A DNA stretch of 13,452 bases from Planctomycetaceae bacterium (GCA_023258825.1 JALQWE010000053.1:1-13452), one strand, 5' to 3'. Positions 1 to 7,262 are shown, counted from the stretch's first letter. Numbers and translations: made by a program. The notes: generated from the letters alone by a model not told the origin.

Positions 1-75
1 GAAGGTGGGGGCAGGTTCGCGCCGTTTTCGAGTGCGAGTGCGAGTACGAAGGCGGGGGAAGGTTCTCGCCGTTTT
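1..75. repeat. Degenerate direct repeat, 28-bp units 47 bp apart
   Basis: Two 28-bp copies (1-28 and 48-75) match at 25 of 28 positions, starting 'gaaggtggggg' and 'gaaggcggggg' and both ending 'cgccgtttt'. The 19-bp spacer is itself built of hexamer steps (gagtgc, gagtgc, gagtac). The repeat abuts the mgtE stop codon. Copy 1 begins at base 1, so the array may continue to the left. I see no gene in it and no U-tract that would make it an mgtE terminator. Confidence 0.8.
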
Positions 76-77
76 AT

Positions 78-1481
78 TCAGCCCAGAACCAGAGTTCCAA
101 TTTCGTAAAACAACACTACGCCCAGCACATCAATCATCGCCGCAATCAGTGGATTCGACATGATCGCCGGGTCCATTCCCAGTCGCCGAAACAACAGAGG
201 AAACAAGGTCCCCGCTGATGTTCCCAGGGTCACTACCGTGACCACCGTGGCGGCAATGACCGAAGATTCATAGACCGTACGGCCAAACCACAGCCACGCC
301 ACTGTGAAGTCCATCAGGGCCAGCCCCGCCCCAAGACACAACCCAATCAACACCTCACGCATCACCAGCGAGTTGTCAATCGATGCCCCCGAACCGCCCC
401 GCGAATCGCCATGCTGCAGGGCAAACATGCGAATGAATAAGGTGGCCGATTGCGATCCTGCATTTCCGCCGCTCGCCATCACCAGCGGCAGAAACAACAG
501 AATCAATGATGTCAATCCGGTCGTTACCGGTGTCGCAGACTCCGCCGTGGTGCTCAGCCGATAATGGTCGATCACATGCGCATTCATCAGAGCCACGATC
601 GAAAGAAACAGCAGCCACACTCCGCGCTTCCACAGAACAACGTTCAGTGGCGTGTCCTGGTAGGTATCCTCCAGCGGCGCAACAGCACTCTGCAGATATG
701 CGTCCTCCGTCGCTTCCTCCTGCACCACGTCCAACGCGTCGTCGTGCGTCACAATCCCCACCAGGCGGTCACCGTCATCCACAATCGGTACGGCAATGAA
801 GTTGTATCGCGCCAACATCTGCGCTGCGACGGTACGCGGCTCCGTAGCCCGCACCCGGATCGGATCTCGCTGCATGATCTCTGACAAACGAGTCTCCGGA
901 CGCGCCAGAATCAGTTCCCGCAGAGAAATGAAGCCTTCGAGTAGCCGATCCTCGCCCAGAATGTACACGTAGTAAATCGTTTCACTGTTCGGCGCCTGCA
1001 GCCGCAGGCGCGAGATAGCGTCCTGCACCGTAATTGAAGCCGGCAGAGACGCATACTCCGTGGTCATCACCGCGCCCGCACTGTCCTCGTCATACGATAA
1101 CAGTCGCCGAATCTCGTTCCGCTCGGCCTGCGCGATCACCCGCAAGGCCCCCTCGCGACGTGATTCCGGGAGCCGCGACAACAGGTCAACACGGTCGTCC
1201 GCCGACATCCACTCCAGCAGATGCGACAGCCGCGCATCATCCAGCGATTCCACCAATTCCGTCTGTCGACGCAGGGAGATAAACTCAAAAATCTCAACCC
1301 GCAACTGGTCAGCCGCCTGGTCCAGCACGGTCCAGACCTGGCTGTCGTCCAGCTCTTCCAGAATCTCAGCCACCGACGCCGGGTGGACCACTCCGCAAAA
1401 CGCCGCCAGCCCCGGGAGATCCTGCTCCTGAAGCATTTGCTGCACGTCCGGGAAAATCAATGTCTGATAGGCGTCCTGCAC
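78..1481 (-). CDS. mgtE: Magnesium transporter MgtE
   Basis: Inner-membrane Mg2+ channel/transporter gated by cytosolic Mg2+, 467 aa, the usual family length. Domains in order: MgtE N-terminal helical superhelix (about 15-125), a pair of CBS domains (about 138-258, from SAGAVMTTEY to VGIVTHDDAL), and a C-terminal membrane domain with about five TM segments (from about 283). The family signature GGNAGSQS is at 338-345. An Asp in 'MIDVLGVV' (D451) matches the conserved pore-lining Mg2+ ligand of the last helix. A short Gly/Ser-rich insert (361-368) follows the signature. The start is GTG at 1481, preceded by a GGAGG ribosome site with 9-nt spacing. The gene stands alone: the rpsI terminator separates it from the upstream ribosomal genes. 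No Mg2+ riboswitch was recognised upstream. Confidence 0.95.
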   Translation of the reverse strand: MQDAYQTLIFPDVQQMLQEQDLPGLAAFCGVVHPASVAEILEELDDSQVWTVLDQAADQLRVEIFEFISLRRQTELVESLDDARLSHLLEWMSADDRVDLLSRLPESRREGALRVIAQAERNEIRRLLSYDEDSAGAVMTTEYASLPASITVQDAISRLRLQAPNSETIYYVYILGEDRLLEGFISLRELILARPETRLSEIMQRDPIRVRATEPRTVAAQMLARYNFIAVPIVDDGDRLVGIVTHDDALDVVQEEATEDAYLQSAVAPLEDTYQDTPLNVVLWKRGVWLLFLSIVALMNAHVIDHYRLSTTAESATPVTTGLTSLILLFLPLVMASGGNAGSQSATLFIRMFALQHGDSRGGSGASIDNSLVMREVLIGLCLGAGLALMDFTVAWLWFGRTVYESSVIAATVVTVVTLGTSAGTLFPLLFRRLGMDPAIMSNPLIAAMIDVLGVVLFYEIGTLVLG

Positions 1482-1630
1482 GGGAGGTGACCTCCGAATT
1501 GTACACGTGCAGCTCTGTCAGCTTACACGTTGCATTTCTGATCCCATCAGGGACACGGACAACACGCGAAAACCACCGCAAGTTCGCCCAAACGCACTGG
1601 CCTCAGTGCGGCGATCCATCACCCACAACC
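1482..1630. other. mgtE upstream region, no gene seen
   Basis: Lies between the mgtE start and the rpsI terminator and must hold the mgtE promoter. I could not pick a convincing -35/-10 pair. A weak hairpin (GTGC-AGCT ... AGCT-TACAC, about 1507-1527) is the only other structure. Confidence 0.4.
1483..1495 (-). promoter_or_regulatory. mgtE ribosome-binding site inside a small inverted repeat
   Basis: On the minus strand the sequence GGAGGTCACCTCC lies immediately before the GTG start. The first GGAGG is the Shine-Dalgarno sequence, with 9 nt to GTG. Its complement CCTCC follows at once, so a stem of 4 bp (GGAG/CTCC) with a 5-nt loop could hide the site. The site itself is clear; a regulatory role is inference. 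Confidence 0.55.
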
Positions 1631-1665
1631 AAAAAAAATCCCTGCGGGAGAACTCCAGCAGGGAT
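1631..1665 (-). terminator. Rho-independent terminator of the rplM-rpsI unit
   Basis: Read on the minus strand: stem ATCCCTGC / GCAGGGAT (arms 1658-1665 and 1638-1645, perfect), a 12-nt loop that can add an inner TCC/GGA pairing, then a run of eight U (1631-1638). It lies 46 nt downstream of the rpsI stop codon. Orientation is unambiguous because the A-run is on the plus strand only on the left side. Confidence 0.93.
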
Positions 1666-1710
1666 CCATGCAATTCCTGTCGAACAGACCGACCAAAGTC
1701 GGTACTGCCA

Positions 1711-2244
1711 CTAACGCTTGGAGAACTGGAAGCTGCGGCGGGCTTTCTTGAAGCCATACTTCTTTCGCTCGACCATGCGGTCGTCGCGAGTCAACAAGCC
1801 GGCGTTTGCCAGATCATGATGCCAGTTGGGGTTCATGCCCTGCAATGCACGAGCAACACCCAGGATGATCGCACCAGTCTGACCAGTGATCCCGCCACCC
1901 TGAACACGAACGGAGACGTCCACCTGATCGACCTTGCCGACCACGCGAATCGGAACCATCACGCTGTCACGGTCTCGCTCAACACGCAGGTAGTCTTCCA
2001 GCGGGCGACCATTGACAGTGAAGACACCCGATCCCTCTTTCACTCGCACGCGAGCCACTGACGTCTTGCGACGGCCAGTTCCCATCGCGACGCCAAATCG
2101 GTCCACCTTGCCGCGAATCGTCGGCTGGTAATTCGGGTCGCTCGTCGTGCCAGCAACACCGCCAATCGACAACTCTGGCAGCTGTGATGAAGGCAACTCA
2201 GGAGCTGATACACCGTCCGAACTCAATGAAGGATCCATACTCAT
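1711..2244 (-). CDS. rpsI: 30S ribosomal protein S9 (uS9), N-terminally extended
   Basis: Small-subunit protein whose C-terminal tail reaches the P-site tRNA. The core starts near residue 50 (FGVAMGTGRRKTSVARVRV). The family signature GGGITGQTGA...RAL is at about 116-134, and the protein ends in the typical basic tail KARRSFQFSKR. Bacterial S9 is usually about 130 aa; from ATG 2244 this one is 177 aa, with an extra Ser/Pro/Asp-rich N-terminus of about 47 residues. The start is uncertain: ATG 2244 and ATG 2238 are both possible, neither with a strong Shine-Dalgarno sequence, and a TTG at 2304 would lengthen the protein to 197 aa. It follows rplM, as in most bacteria, with a gap of 139 nt, and is followed by the terminator at 1631-1665. 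Confidence 0.95.
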   Translation of the reverse strand: MSMDPSLSSDGVSAPELPSSQLPELSIGGVAGTTSDPNYQPTIRGKVDRFGVAMGTGRRKTSVARVRVKEGSGVFTVNGRPLEDYLRVERDRDSVMVPIRVVGKVDQVDVSVRVQGGGITGQTGAIILGVARALQGMNPNWHHDLANAGLLTRDDRMVERKKYGFKKARRSFQFSKR

Positions 2245-2383
2245 ACCGATCAATGACACCAAAACTGTTGGTTCGAGAAAACTGCGAGACGTCAGTGCTC
2301 GCAACGAAATTCTTTCCCGGCTTAACCCGCTCCATCAACCGCGGATCCCTCCAGGATCTGCCGAACTCACAAGCCCGACAAAA

Positions 2384-2896
2384 CTATTCGCCCTTGGCCT
2401 TATTCGCGGGCAACAAGTGCGCCGGAAATGGCTTCGGCTGGTTCGACTGATGCGGATGCTCAGTGCCCACGAAAATTCGTAACTTCTTCAACATATGACG
2501 ACCAAGCTTGTTCTTCGGCAACATCCGACGAACAGCTTCCTGAATCAACAACTCAGGGCGAGTCTGAACAGTTTCGACCGCAGTTCGCACTCGACGACCG
2601 CCAGGAAAGCCCGTGTAACGAGCGTATTCCTTCTTGGCCATCTTCGTGGTCAAGTACGGCACGTCCTCGTGCTGCATCGAATTGCCTGTGAATCGCACAC
2701 GACCACAGTTCAACACGATCACAAAGTCGCCCGTGTCCACATGCGGTGTATATCCGGGCTTGTGCTTACCCATCAACACAGTGGCAATCTGAGTCGCCAG
2801 ACGTCCCACAACGTGGTTGTCCGCGTCAATGACAAACCATTCACGGTCATTGACTTCTTCTTTTTTCGCCATCCATGTTTTGCCAATTGCCAGCAT
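2384..2896 (-). CDS. rplM: 50S ribosomal protein L13 (uL13)
   Basis: Early-assembly large-subunit protein, 170 aa against the usual 140-150. Recognised by KTW.AKKE...REWFVIDA...VVGRLAT (about 6-35), GKHKPGYTPHVDTGDFVIVLN (43-63), and the C-terminal block RRMLPKNKLGRHMLKKLRIFVGTEHPH (113-139). The extra length is a hydrophilic C-terminal tail. The start is ATG 2896 rather than the ATG at 2872, because the conserved KTW block lies between them and an AAGGA ribosome site lies about 11 nt upstream of 2896. It is first gene of the rplM-rpsI unit; promoter and leader must lie in 2897-3292. Confidence 0.96.
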   Translation of the reverse strand: MLAIGKTWMAKKEEVNDREWFVIDADNHVVGRLATQIATVLMGKHKPGYTPHVDTGDFVIVLNCGRVRFTGNSMQHEDVPYLTTKMAKKEYARYTGFPGGRRVRTAVETVQTRPELLIQEAVRRMLPKNKLGRHMLKKLRIFVGTEHPHQSNQPKPFPAHLLPANKAKGE

Positions 2897-3292
2897 GGAA
2901 CCATCTATCCTTGCTCACCAGTTGCATGAGCTGTTCAAAAGTACAGTAAATGTGGCTTGTGACTGAAAACCACTTCACAATCACGTTCAAATTTTCGTCG
3001 CTGGTTCGCTCACCACCGTCGCAATGGCAAACCACAACCCCACATGCTCTTCGACCACACCACAGAAATTGCCGCCTCTTTTTCAAAAGATGACGTCTGT
3101 TTATCGGCCCTGAACAAAGGGAAGTCGAGCAGTCTAGTGAAATCCTGAGGCACAATCAATGCAGTTGAGGACAATTCGGAGCAGCCAGCAGAATGATTAC
3201 CGCTTGACACGCGGATTTTAACAGGTTTTCCCACGCCCTAAAGCCCCACGCTCCGTTTCCCAGCGCCCTTTCACCCGATTTTTTCCGGATTC
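2897..3292. other. Intergenic region, rplM leader and YacP-like gene 3' flank
   Basis: This 396-bp stretch holds no frame that resembles a protein. It must contain the rplM promoter. On the minus strand a TTGAAC at about 2986-2991 is followed 17 nt later by TTTTCA, a weak candidate only. Short pairings (TGTGA...TCACA, GTGG...CCAC) occur at about 2952-2979. I found no clear terminator for the YacP-like gene. Confidence 0.4.
2931..2946. promoter_or_regulatory. Palindrome CTGT-N8-ACAG upstream of rplM
   Basis: The 16-bp sequence CTGTTCAAAAGTACAG lies 35 bp upstream of the rplM start. As DNA it fits the CTGT-N8-ACAG form of the gammaproteobacterial LexA box. As RNA on the minus strand it could form a small hairpin in the rplM leader (CTGT/ACAG closing a short AT-rich loop). 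Either role is inference. LexA sites of planctomycetes are not known to me to have this form. Confidence 0.25.
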
Positions 3293-3943
3293 TCAACGCT
3301 TTTTCCAGCGATTCCGCATTTTCTCCAGCCTCCCCAGCCCCTGATTCTTCTCTGTCTTCGAAATCCCTTCCACGTCAATCTCAAGAAATTCCCGTTCCAG
3401 CTCGGTCCAGTTCAACGGCTTCTCACGTTCCACAGGCTCCGCTCGCGTCGCTACCATTCGCCCCACACGCGGTCGCCGCACTCCACTCAGCCCCCGCAAG
3501 ACCGCCCCAGGATTCGCTGACTCCAGCAGCTCCAGAAACTTCTCGCTGTCCAGACACGTCGCTCGTCGTCCCCCCGCCGCCTTGTGCAGCCGATGATCGC
3601 CCGATACGACCAGCACTTGCCCCGGACTGCTGTGCGTTCCCAGCATCCGCTCAATCTCAGCATCCGCGTCCCGACCGCCGGCCGAGTAACAGATCGTGAG
3701 CCCACCGCGTTCGGCACGCGTCACGCTCCCGGCCCCGACAACCTCACCTTCAGCCTCCTGACGCACAGGCGCGTCAAACACCAGCGTGGTGTCCGATAAA
3801 GTTCCCGCATCCAGTCGCTGCTGCAACATGGCGACCAACCGCTGCCGCGCTCGCTCAAGATCCCCCGGCGCATGCCGACGACGTCCCAGTCCCGCTGCAT
3901 GCAACAGGTTGTAGCCGTCGATAATCAGGTAAATCCTCGCCAT
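3293..3943 (-). CDS. NYN-domain (YacP/Rae1-like) ribonuclease family protein
   Basis: 216 aa. The N-terminal 140 residues form a PIN-like NYN fold. The first strand carries IIDGYNLL (D9, N12), then FDAP (D57), GGRDADAEIERM (D92, D94, E96) and VVSGDHRL (D116), which together are the acidic metal-binding set of the YacP family. Known members include Rae1 of Bacillus, a ribosome-associated mRNA endonuclease; the same role here is inference. The C-terminal 75 residues are basic, with a Glu-rich stretch and the ending RNRWKKR, plausible for RNA or ribosome contact. The start is ATG 3943 (MARIYLIIDGYN), with GAAGGGG about 10 nt upstream; a TTG at 3967 would only add eight unconserved residues. It lies just upstream of the rplM-rpsI unit on the same strand, but 396 bp separate them. 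Confidence 0.85.
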   Translation of the reverse strand: MARIYLIIDGYNLLHAAGLGRRRHAPGDLERARQRLVAMLQQRLDAGTLSDTTLVFDAPVRQEAEGEVVGAGSVTRAERGGLTICYSAGGRDADAEIERMLGTHSSPGQVLVVSGDHRLHKAAGGRRATCLDSEKFLELLESANPGAVLRGLSGVRRPRVGRMVATRAEPVEREKPLNWTELEREFLEIDVEGISKTEKNQGLGRLEKMRNRWKKR

Positions 3944-4563
3944 CCGCTGCTCGCCCCTTCCCGCCAACCATCCTCCGTGACCATGCTCACCTTGTCAATC
4001 CGCCACCCATCCCGACCAACCTCTTTGCGACTCACCCATGCGCGACCACGGTCCTCGTCTGTGTTACGCTCCTTTATAGTCTCGAATCCCACGGAACCAT
4101 CACCGCATTCCACCGGTTTTCCATGAGCCACCTGTCGTCCGGTCAGACGCTGACCGCCCACCGACTCACACGGCTTCCCGCAGCCCACGCTGCACACTCC
4201 CGCCGTTCCCCCCTGCTGCCACAACCAACACAGGCGATCGGACACTACGACCTTGTCACGTTTCCACTCACCGCCCGCACAGTCGGCCTCCAGTGGCCGC
4301 GCACTTTTGACCTGTCACAACATCAGAATTTCCAGATACCGGCCATGACTCGTGCATAGTCGGCAAGCTGCGAGTCCCCGAAGAATCTGCGGCACACCCC
4401 GCACGATCCCCACAGGCCGCGCGCCACACAGACATTTCCCCATGACAGGTAGGAGTTTCCAGGCTTTTTCTGCACTGCGTCGTTTTGAGTGTACACTTCG
4501 ACTGACCGGTATCAGTCCTGCGAATTACGCCTCGGACCCGGCAGGCCTCGGTGAGGTGTGACC
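3944..4563. other. Gene-free divergent intergenic region
   Basis: About 620 bp between two divergent genes. The frames here are rich in Arg, Ser, Gly and Cys without domains, ribosome sites or hydrophobic patterning, so I call no gene. It should hold promoters for both flanking genes. For the plus strand, TACACT (4492-4497) is a weak -10 candidate about 70 nt before the pilin-like gene. Confidence 0.5.
4500..4517. promoter_or_regulatory. Perfect 6-bp inverted repeat upstream of the pilin-like gene
   Basis: GACTGA (4500-4505) and TCAGTC (4512-4517) flank CCGGTA, 46 bp upstream of the start at 4564. It could be an operator or a 5'-leader hairpin. No family is recognised. Confidence 0.3.
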
Positions 4564-4815
4564 ATGCGACAACTGCTGAAAGCATTCACATCCGATGAGG
4601 ATGGCTTTCTGATCTCTGCCGAACTGGTCCTGGTCTGCACGCTGCTCGTACTGGGATGCATCGTCGGCATGGCGGCTCTTTCTGAAGCCATCAATACGGA
4701 ACTGAACGAGATCGCTGCATCGCTCTACGCGAGCTTCCAGGCCTCGCCCCCCACTCCAATGGCTCCGGTGCCTCCCACGGATCTCTTCGGCACAGGAGAC
4801 CCGCTGGTCCCCTGA
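4564..4815 (+). CDS. Small pilin-like (Flp/TadE-like) membrane protein
   Basis: 83 aa. A short charged N-terminus (MRQLLKAFTSDEDG) is followed by GFLISAELVLVCTLLVLG, a single hydrophobic segment at about 15-37. A polar helix NTELNEIAASL and a Pro/Thr-rich tail come next. The pattern Gly-Phe-...-Glu before a hydrophobic helix resembles type IV/Flp prepilins or TadE-like pseudopilins, but the Glu is at +6 from Gly14 rather than the usual +5, so processing by prepilin peptidase is uncertain. Short proteins of this type are, from memory, common in planctomycetes and of unknown function. ATG 4564 is chosen because GAGG lies 7 nt upstream; a GTG at 4558 is too close to it. The gene stands alone and ends at a strong terminator. 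Confidence 0.8.
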   Translation: MRQLLKAFTSDEDGFLISAELVLVCTLLVLGCIVGMAALSEAINTELNEIAASLYASFQASPPTPMAPVPPTDLFGTGDPLVP

Positions 4816-4953
4816 GTCCAGTTTCGCCCGACTTTCACTGAACCTCGCCCCGGCCAGTCATTCTTCCAGCGGCCACCAACTCATCGGTCATTTGCTGGTG
4901 CCCGAACACAAGAGTCATCGCTGGAACATGAGTCGGGATCGCTGACATCGTTC

Positions 4954-5003
4954 GAAACGCACCTTCGTCAGGTACACGCATGACGGAGGTGCGTTTCTTT
5001 TTT
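4954..5003 (+). terminator. Strong rho-independent terminator
   Basis: Arms 4954-4970 and 4981-4997 form a 17-bp stem (GAAACGCACC...GGTGCGTTTC) with a single G-U pair and a 10-nt loop, followed by six T (4998-5003). It works on the plus strand only. It lies 138 nt beyond the pilin-like stop codon, so that transcript would have a long 3' untranslated region. Confidence 0.93.
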
Positions 5004-5005
5004 AC

Positions 5006-5053
5006 GCGGCGACTACGCCGCCAATCAGGCCGTCAACCGTACTCACTGACGGC
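5006..5053. other. Two hairpins downstream of the DnaJ-like fusion gene
   Basis: GCGGCG-acta-CGCCGC (5006-5021) and GCCGTCA...TGACGGC (arms 5029-5035 and 5047-5053) are perfect inverted repeats, 45-95 nt beyond the stop of the minus-strand gene ending at 5098. Neither is followed by a U-tract on either strand, so they may mark a 3' end or block transcript decay but are not standard intrinsic terminators. Confidence 0.4.
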
Positions 5054-5097
5054 ATTTCGAAGACCACCGCGTCCCCGCAAGCCTGACAACGATTTTG

Positions 5098-6132
5098 CTA
5101 TCTGGCCCAGGTGAGCTTCAGAGTCCCGAACACGACCAGTCCCGCGACTGCCCCGGCTACCACATGCAGAAACGAAACGACCTGCCCGTTGGCGAAGTAA
5201 AGTCCGGCGATCGTTCCAATTGTGGACCAGCAGCCAAAGATGGCCGTCAACATCAACCGCTCACGCTTCTGCTCCTGCGTCAACGGTGCTGATTTCCCGG
5301 TCGGCTTTGCCGCTACCGTTTCCTTCTTTGGCTTTTCAGATTTGCTCGCCGGCTTTCCGCCCGCTTTCGGCGCTGCCTCCGTCGCCGCAACAGCAGCGCC
5401 CTCCTCACGCATCCCCGGCGCGTAGTATTTGGAAATTGCCTGGTTGATCGCTCGAGGAACCGCCAGAACGGGGCGCATCGGCAGAGAACATCGCAAACGG
5501 ATCTCTTCTTCCAGCTCATGCGATGGTTCGTCGGAACAGGCCACCAGCAGGTACCCTCGATCCTCAAACAACGGCAGACAGGAATGCTTGCGAACAACAC
5601 GCCGCGGCACCATGTCCAGCACCGAATCGTCAGGCAGCATGTCCTCAAGGTCCACGCAGGACAATCGCAATTCTGAAGCCAGAGCCCGACAGGCGTCCGC
5701 GGGCTCAACCAGCTTCATCTGAATGACGGCGTCGCGATGCGAGAGTCCTCGTGCTTCCGCAAAATGCTCGATCTCACTCACCTGACCACGCTTAATCAGG
5801 CTGCGAGACACCAGGTACTGCAGCACCGTCCGCGGCTCGTCATCGTCTTCCTGCGGCGTCTCGCGTCCCAGGCTGCGGTCATATTCAATCTTGCCGTCCG
5901 GGTCCGTCAGACACAGCATCGCTTTCGCCATCTCATTCAACAGTTCCTGTGACCGCACAAGATACTGGCCAGTGGCGTACTTACGCACATGCGCGTTCAG
6001 TTTGCGATAGTTGGCCCGCACCTTTTCCAGGTCGTCTTCAAACTGAACCAGACGCAGCAGCGTGTAGTGGTCCGGTGGCCTCACGCCTTCCGGAATCCCC
6101 AGCCACTCTTTATAAACATCAATCTCAGACAT
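5098..6132 (-). CDS. DnaJ-like / GspE N-terminal (MshEN) / two-TM fusion protein
   Basis: 344 aa, function unknown. Residues 7-90 are the DnaJ-like module typical of planctomycete proteins: WLGIP (10-14), PPDHYTLL (19-26), LLNEMAKAMLCLTDP (64-78), KIEYD (81-85). It has no HPD motif, so stimulation of Hsp70 is not expected. Residues 101-237 resemble the N-terminal domain of type II secretion/type IV pilus ATPases (MshEN): LVSRSLIKRGQVSE, then LASELRLSCVDLED, PRRVVRKHSCLPLFEDRGYLLVACSD, and AINQAISKYY. No ATPase domain follows. Instead there is an Ala/Lys/Pro linker (238-290) and two TM helices (about 293-314 and 318-338). The RLG part of the c-di-GMP-binding motif of MshEN is not evident. Start ATG 6132 follows a GGGGG tract. 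A membrane-anchored adaptor is the most that can be inferred. Confidence 0.8.
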   Translation of the reverse strand: MSEIDVYKEWLGIPEGVRPPDHYTLLRLVQFEDDLEKVRANYRKLNAHVRKYATGQYLVRSQELLNEMAKAMLCLTDPDGKIEYDRSLGRETPQEDDDEPRTVLQYLVSRSLIKRGQVSEIEHFAEARGLSHRDAVIQMKLVEPADACRALASELRLSCVDLEDMLPDDSVLDMVPRRVVRKHSCLPLFEDRGYLLVACSDEPSHELEEEIRLRCSLPMRPVLAVPRAINQAISKYYAPGMREEGAAVAATEAAPKAGGKPASKSEKPKKETVAAKPTGKSAPLTQEQKRERLMLTAIFGCWSTIGTIAGLYFANGQVVSFLHVVAGAVAGLVVFGTLKLTWAR

Positions 6133-6476
6133 CGAATTCCCCCCACATTAGCCCATTCCGCAGAACTCATGCCTCCCGGATGAATCCGCGTCCCCCTGTG
6201 TACCAAGTGCAGGCAGGCCAGGCAAGCGCGAAGGCTGCGACAATTCACTTCCCCGGCTCTATGACGCTGTTTCGACAGCAGCCACAGCTGCGTTGTCGTC
6301 ACGCTCTGGTTCCGTGACCCGGTTTTCCAGACCGAGCTGCTTTTCCAGAGAATGTCAGCGGCCGGCAAGTTCCCTGTCCGCTGCCAATCTCGTTTCTGCT
6401 ATGCTGTACGGCAGTCTTCCCCGTCCGCCTCGCCACACCCACTGTCTTTCCCTGCCTCTTCACAGGTTGGATTTCC
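6133..6476. other. Divergent promoter region, no gene seen
   Basis: 344 bp between two divergent genes. It contains two overlapping alternative hairpins, GCTGT-TTCG-ACAGC (6266-6279) and GCAGC-CACA-GCTGC (6278-6291), and a candidate extended -10 for the plus strand at 6397-6405. No convincing protein frame. Confidence 0.45.
6397..6405 (+). promoter_or_regulatory. Candidate extended -10 for the DUF455 gene
   Basis: TGCTATGCT reads as TG-n-TATGCT, an extended -10 element, placing a start site at about 6412 and a 65-nt leader. The -35 region (about TCCGCT, 17 nt upstream) is poor. The same nine bases occur on the minus strand before thyX. Confidence 0.3.
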
Positions 6477-7262
6477 ATGGAACTGCGGGATTTCGCAGAA
6501 CGCGTGCTGCTCTCCGAAGATCTGGACCTGAAACTCGCTCGTCCGCCCCTGCCGCTGACGGATTCCGCTCCCGGTGCGCCTCTGCGCGTGGAACTGCCTT
6601 CCCGGCCAGCCAATCTGCAATTTGCACAACGCCGGACAGCGCCCGCGATGCCCAAAGGTCCCAGCCTCAATGATCCCGCTCGACGCGCACTCGCACATCA
6701 TGTGATGGCAAATCATGAACTGCAGGCGCTCGAGGTCATGGCGATGGTGCTGCTCGCGTTTCCCTCCGCCCCTGCAGAATTCCGCATGGGGCTGGCCCAC
6801 ATCATGCAGGACGAGCAACGCCACACGCGCATGCACGCCCAGCGCTGCCGGGAACTGGGACTCAATTTCGGTGATCGCCCCGTCAATGGCTGGATCTGGC
6901 AGAAGGCACAACTTTTCCAGTCAGAACTGGAGTACGTCGCGGGACTGCCCCTCGTTTTCGAAGGGGCGAACCTCGATCACTCCGTGGAATTCGAACAGTA
7001 CTTCATGGCGGCCAAAGATCGTCGCAGCGCCGCCATCATGCGTGCAATCCACCGCGACGAAATTCACCATGTCCAGTTCGGGCTGGAGTGGCTGCGGTAC
7101 TGGAAGTGCCAGGATCAGTCTGACTGGGAGGCCTGGACCCAGGCGCTGCACTGGCCCATTCGACCTTCCAAGGCACGCGGAGATCTGTTTCAACGCGATG
7201 CCCGCCTGGCAGCCGGACTGACGCCCGAGTTCATTGATCGGCTGGAGCAGTTCTCCGAGTAA
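6477..7262 (+). CDS. Ferritin-like DUF455 family protein
   Basis: 261 aa, matching family COG2833/DUF455, a four-helix ferritin-like fold with a probable di-iron site. Candidate metal ligands are visible in order: E81 and E86 in NHELQALE, the ExxH pair E113/H116 in QDEQRH, E162 and H168 in VFEGANLDH, and the second ExxH pair E195/H198 in HRDEIHHVQFG. The spacing is that of a carboxylate-bridged oxidase or hydroxylase, but the substrate is unknown. The first 60 residues, including RPPLPL and a Pro-rich stretch, precede the helical core. Start ATG 6477, with AGG about 10 nt upstream. It is convergent with the DUF1015 gene; the two stop codons are separated almost only by an inserted MITE-like element. 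Confidence 0.88.
   Translation: MELRDFAERVLLSEDLDLKLARPPLPLTDSAPGAPLRVELPSRPANLQFAQRRTAPAMPKGPSLNDPARRALAHHVMANHELQALEVMAMVLLAFPSAPAEFRMGLAHIMQDEQRHTRMHAQRCRELGLNFGDRPVNGWIWQKAQLFQSELEYVAGLPLVFEGANLDHSVEFEQYFMAAKDRRSAAIMRAIHRDEIHHVQFGLEWLRYWKCQDQSDWEAWTQALHWPIRPSKARGDLFQRDARLAAGLTPEFIDRLEQFSE

Noticed and set aside
1482..1630. Possible Mg2+ riboswitch (M-box or mgtA-type) before mgtE
   Set aside because: Only about 150 nt are available and no conserved M-box stems are visible; only a short hairpin at the ribosome site was found.
3010..3234. Small minus-strand frames upstream of rplM
   Set aside because: No homology-like pattern and no ribosome site; the area is better explained as promoter and leader.
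3925..4245. Minus-strand frame of 106 aa upstream of the YacP-like gene
   Set aside because: Rich in Gly, Arg, Trp and Cys with no domain pattern; it overlaps the YacP-like start in another frame and has no good ribosome site.
5006..5021. GCGGCG-acta-CGCCGC as an intrinsic terminator
   Set aside because: There is no T-run after it on either strand, so it is recorded only as a hairpin.
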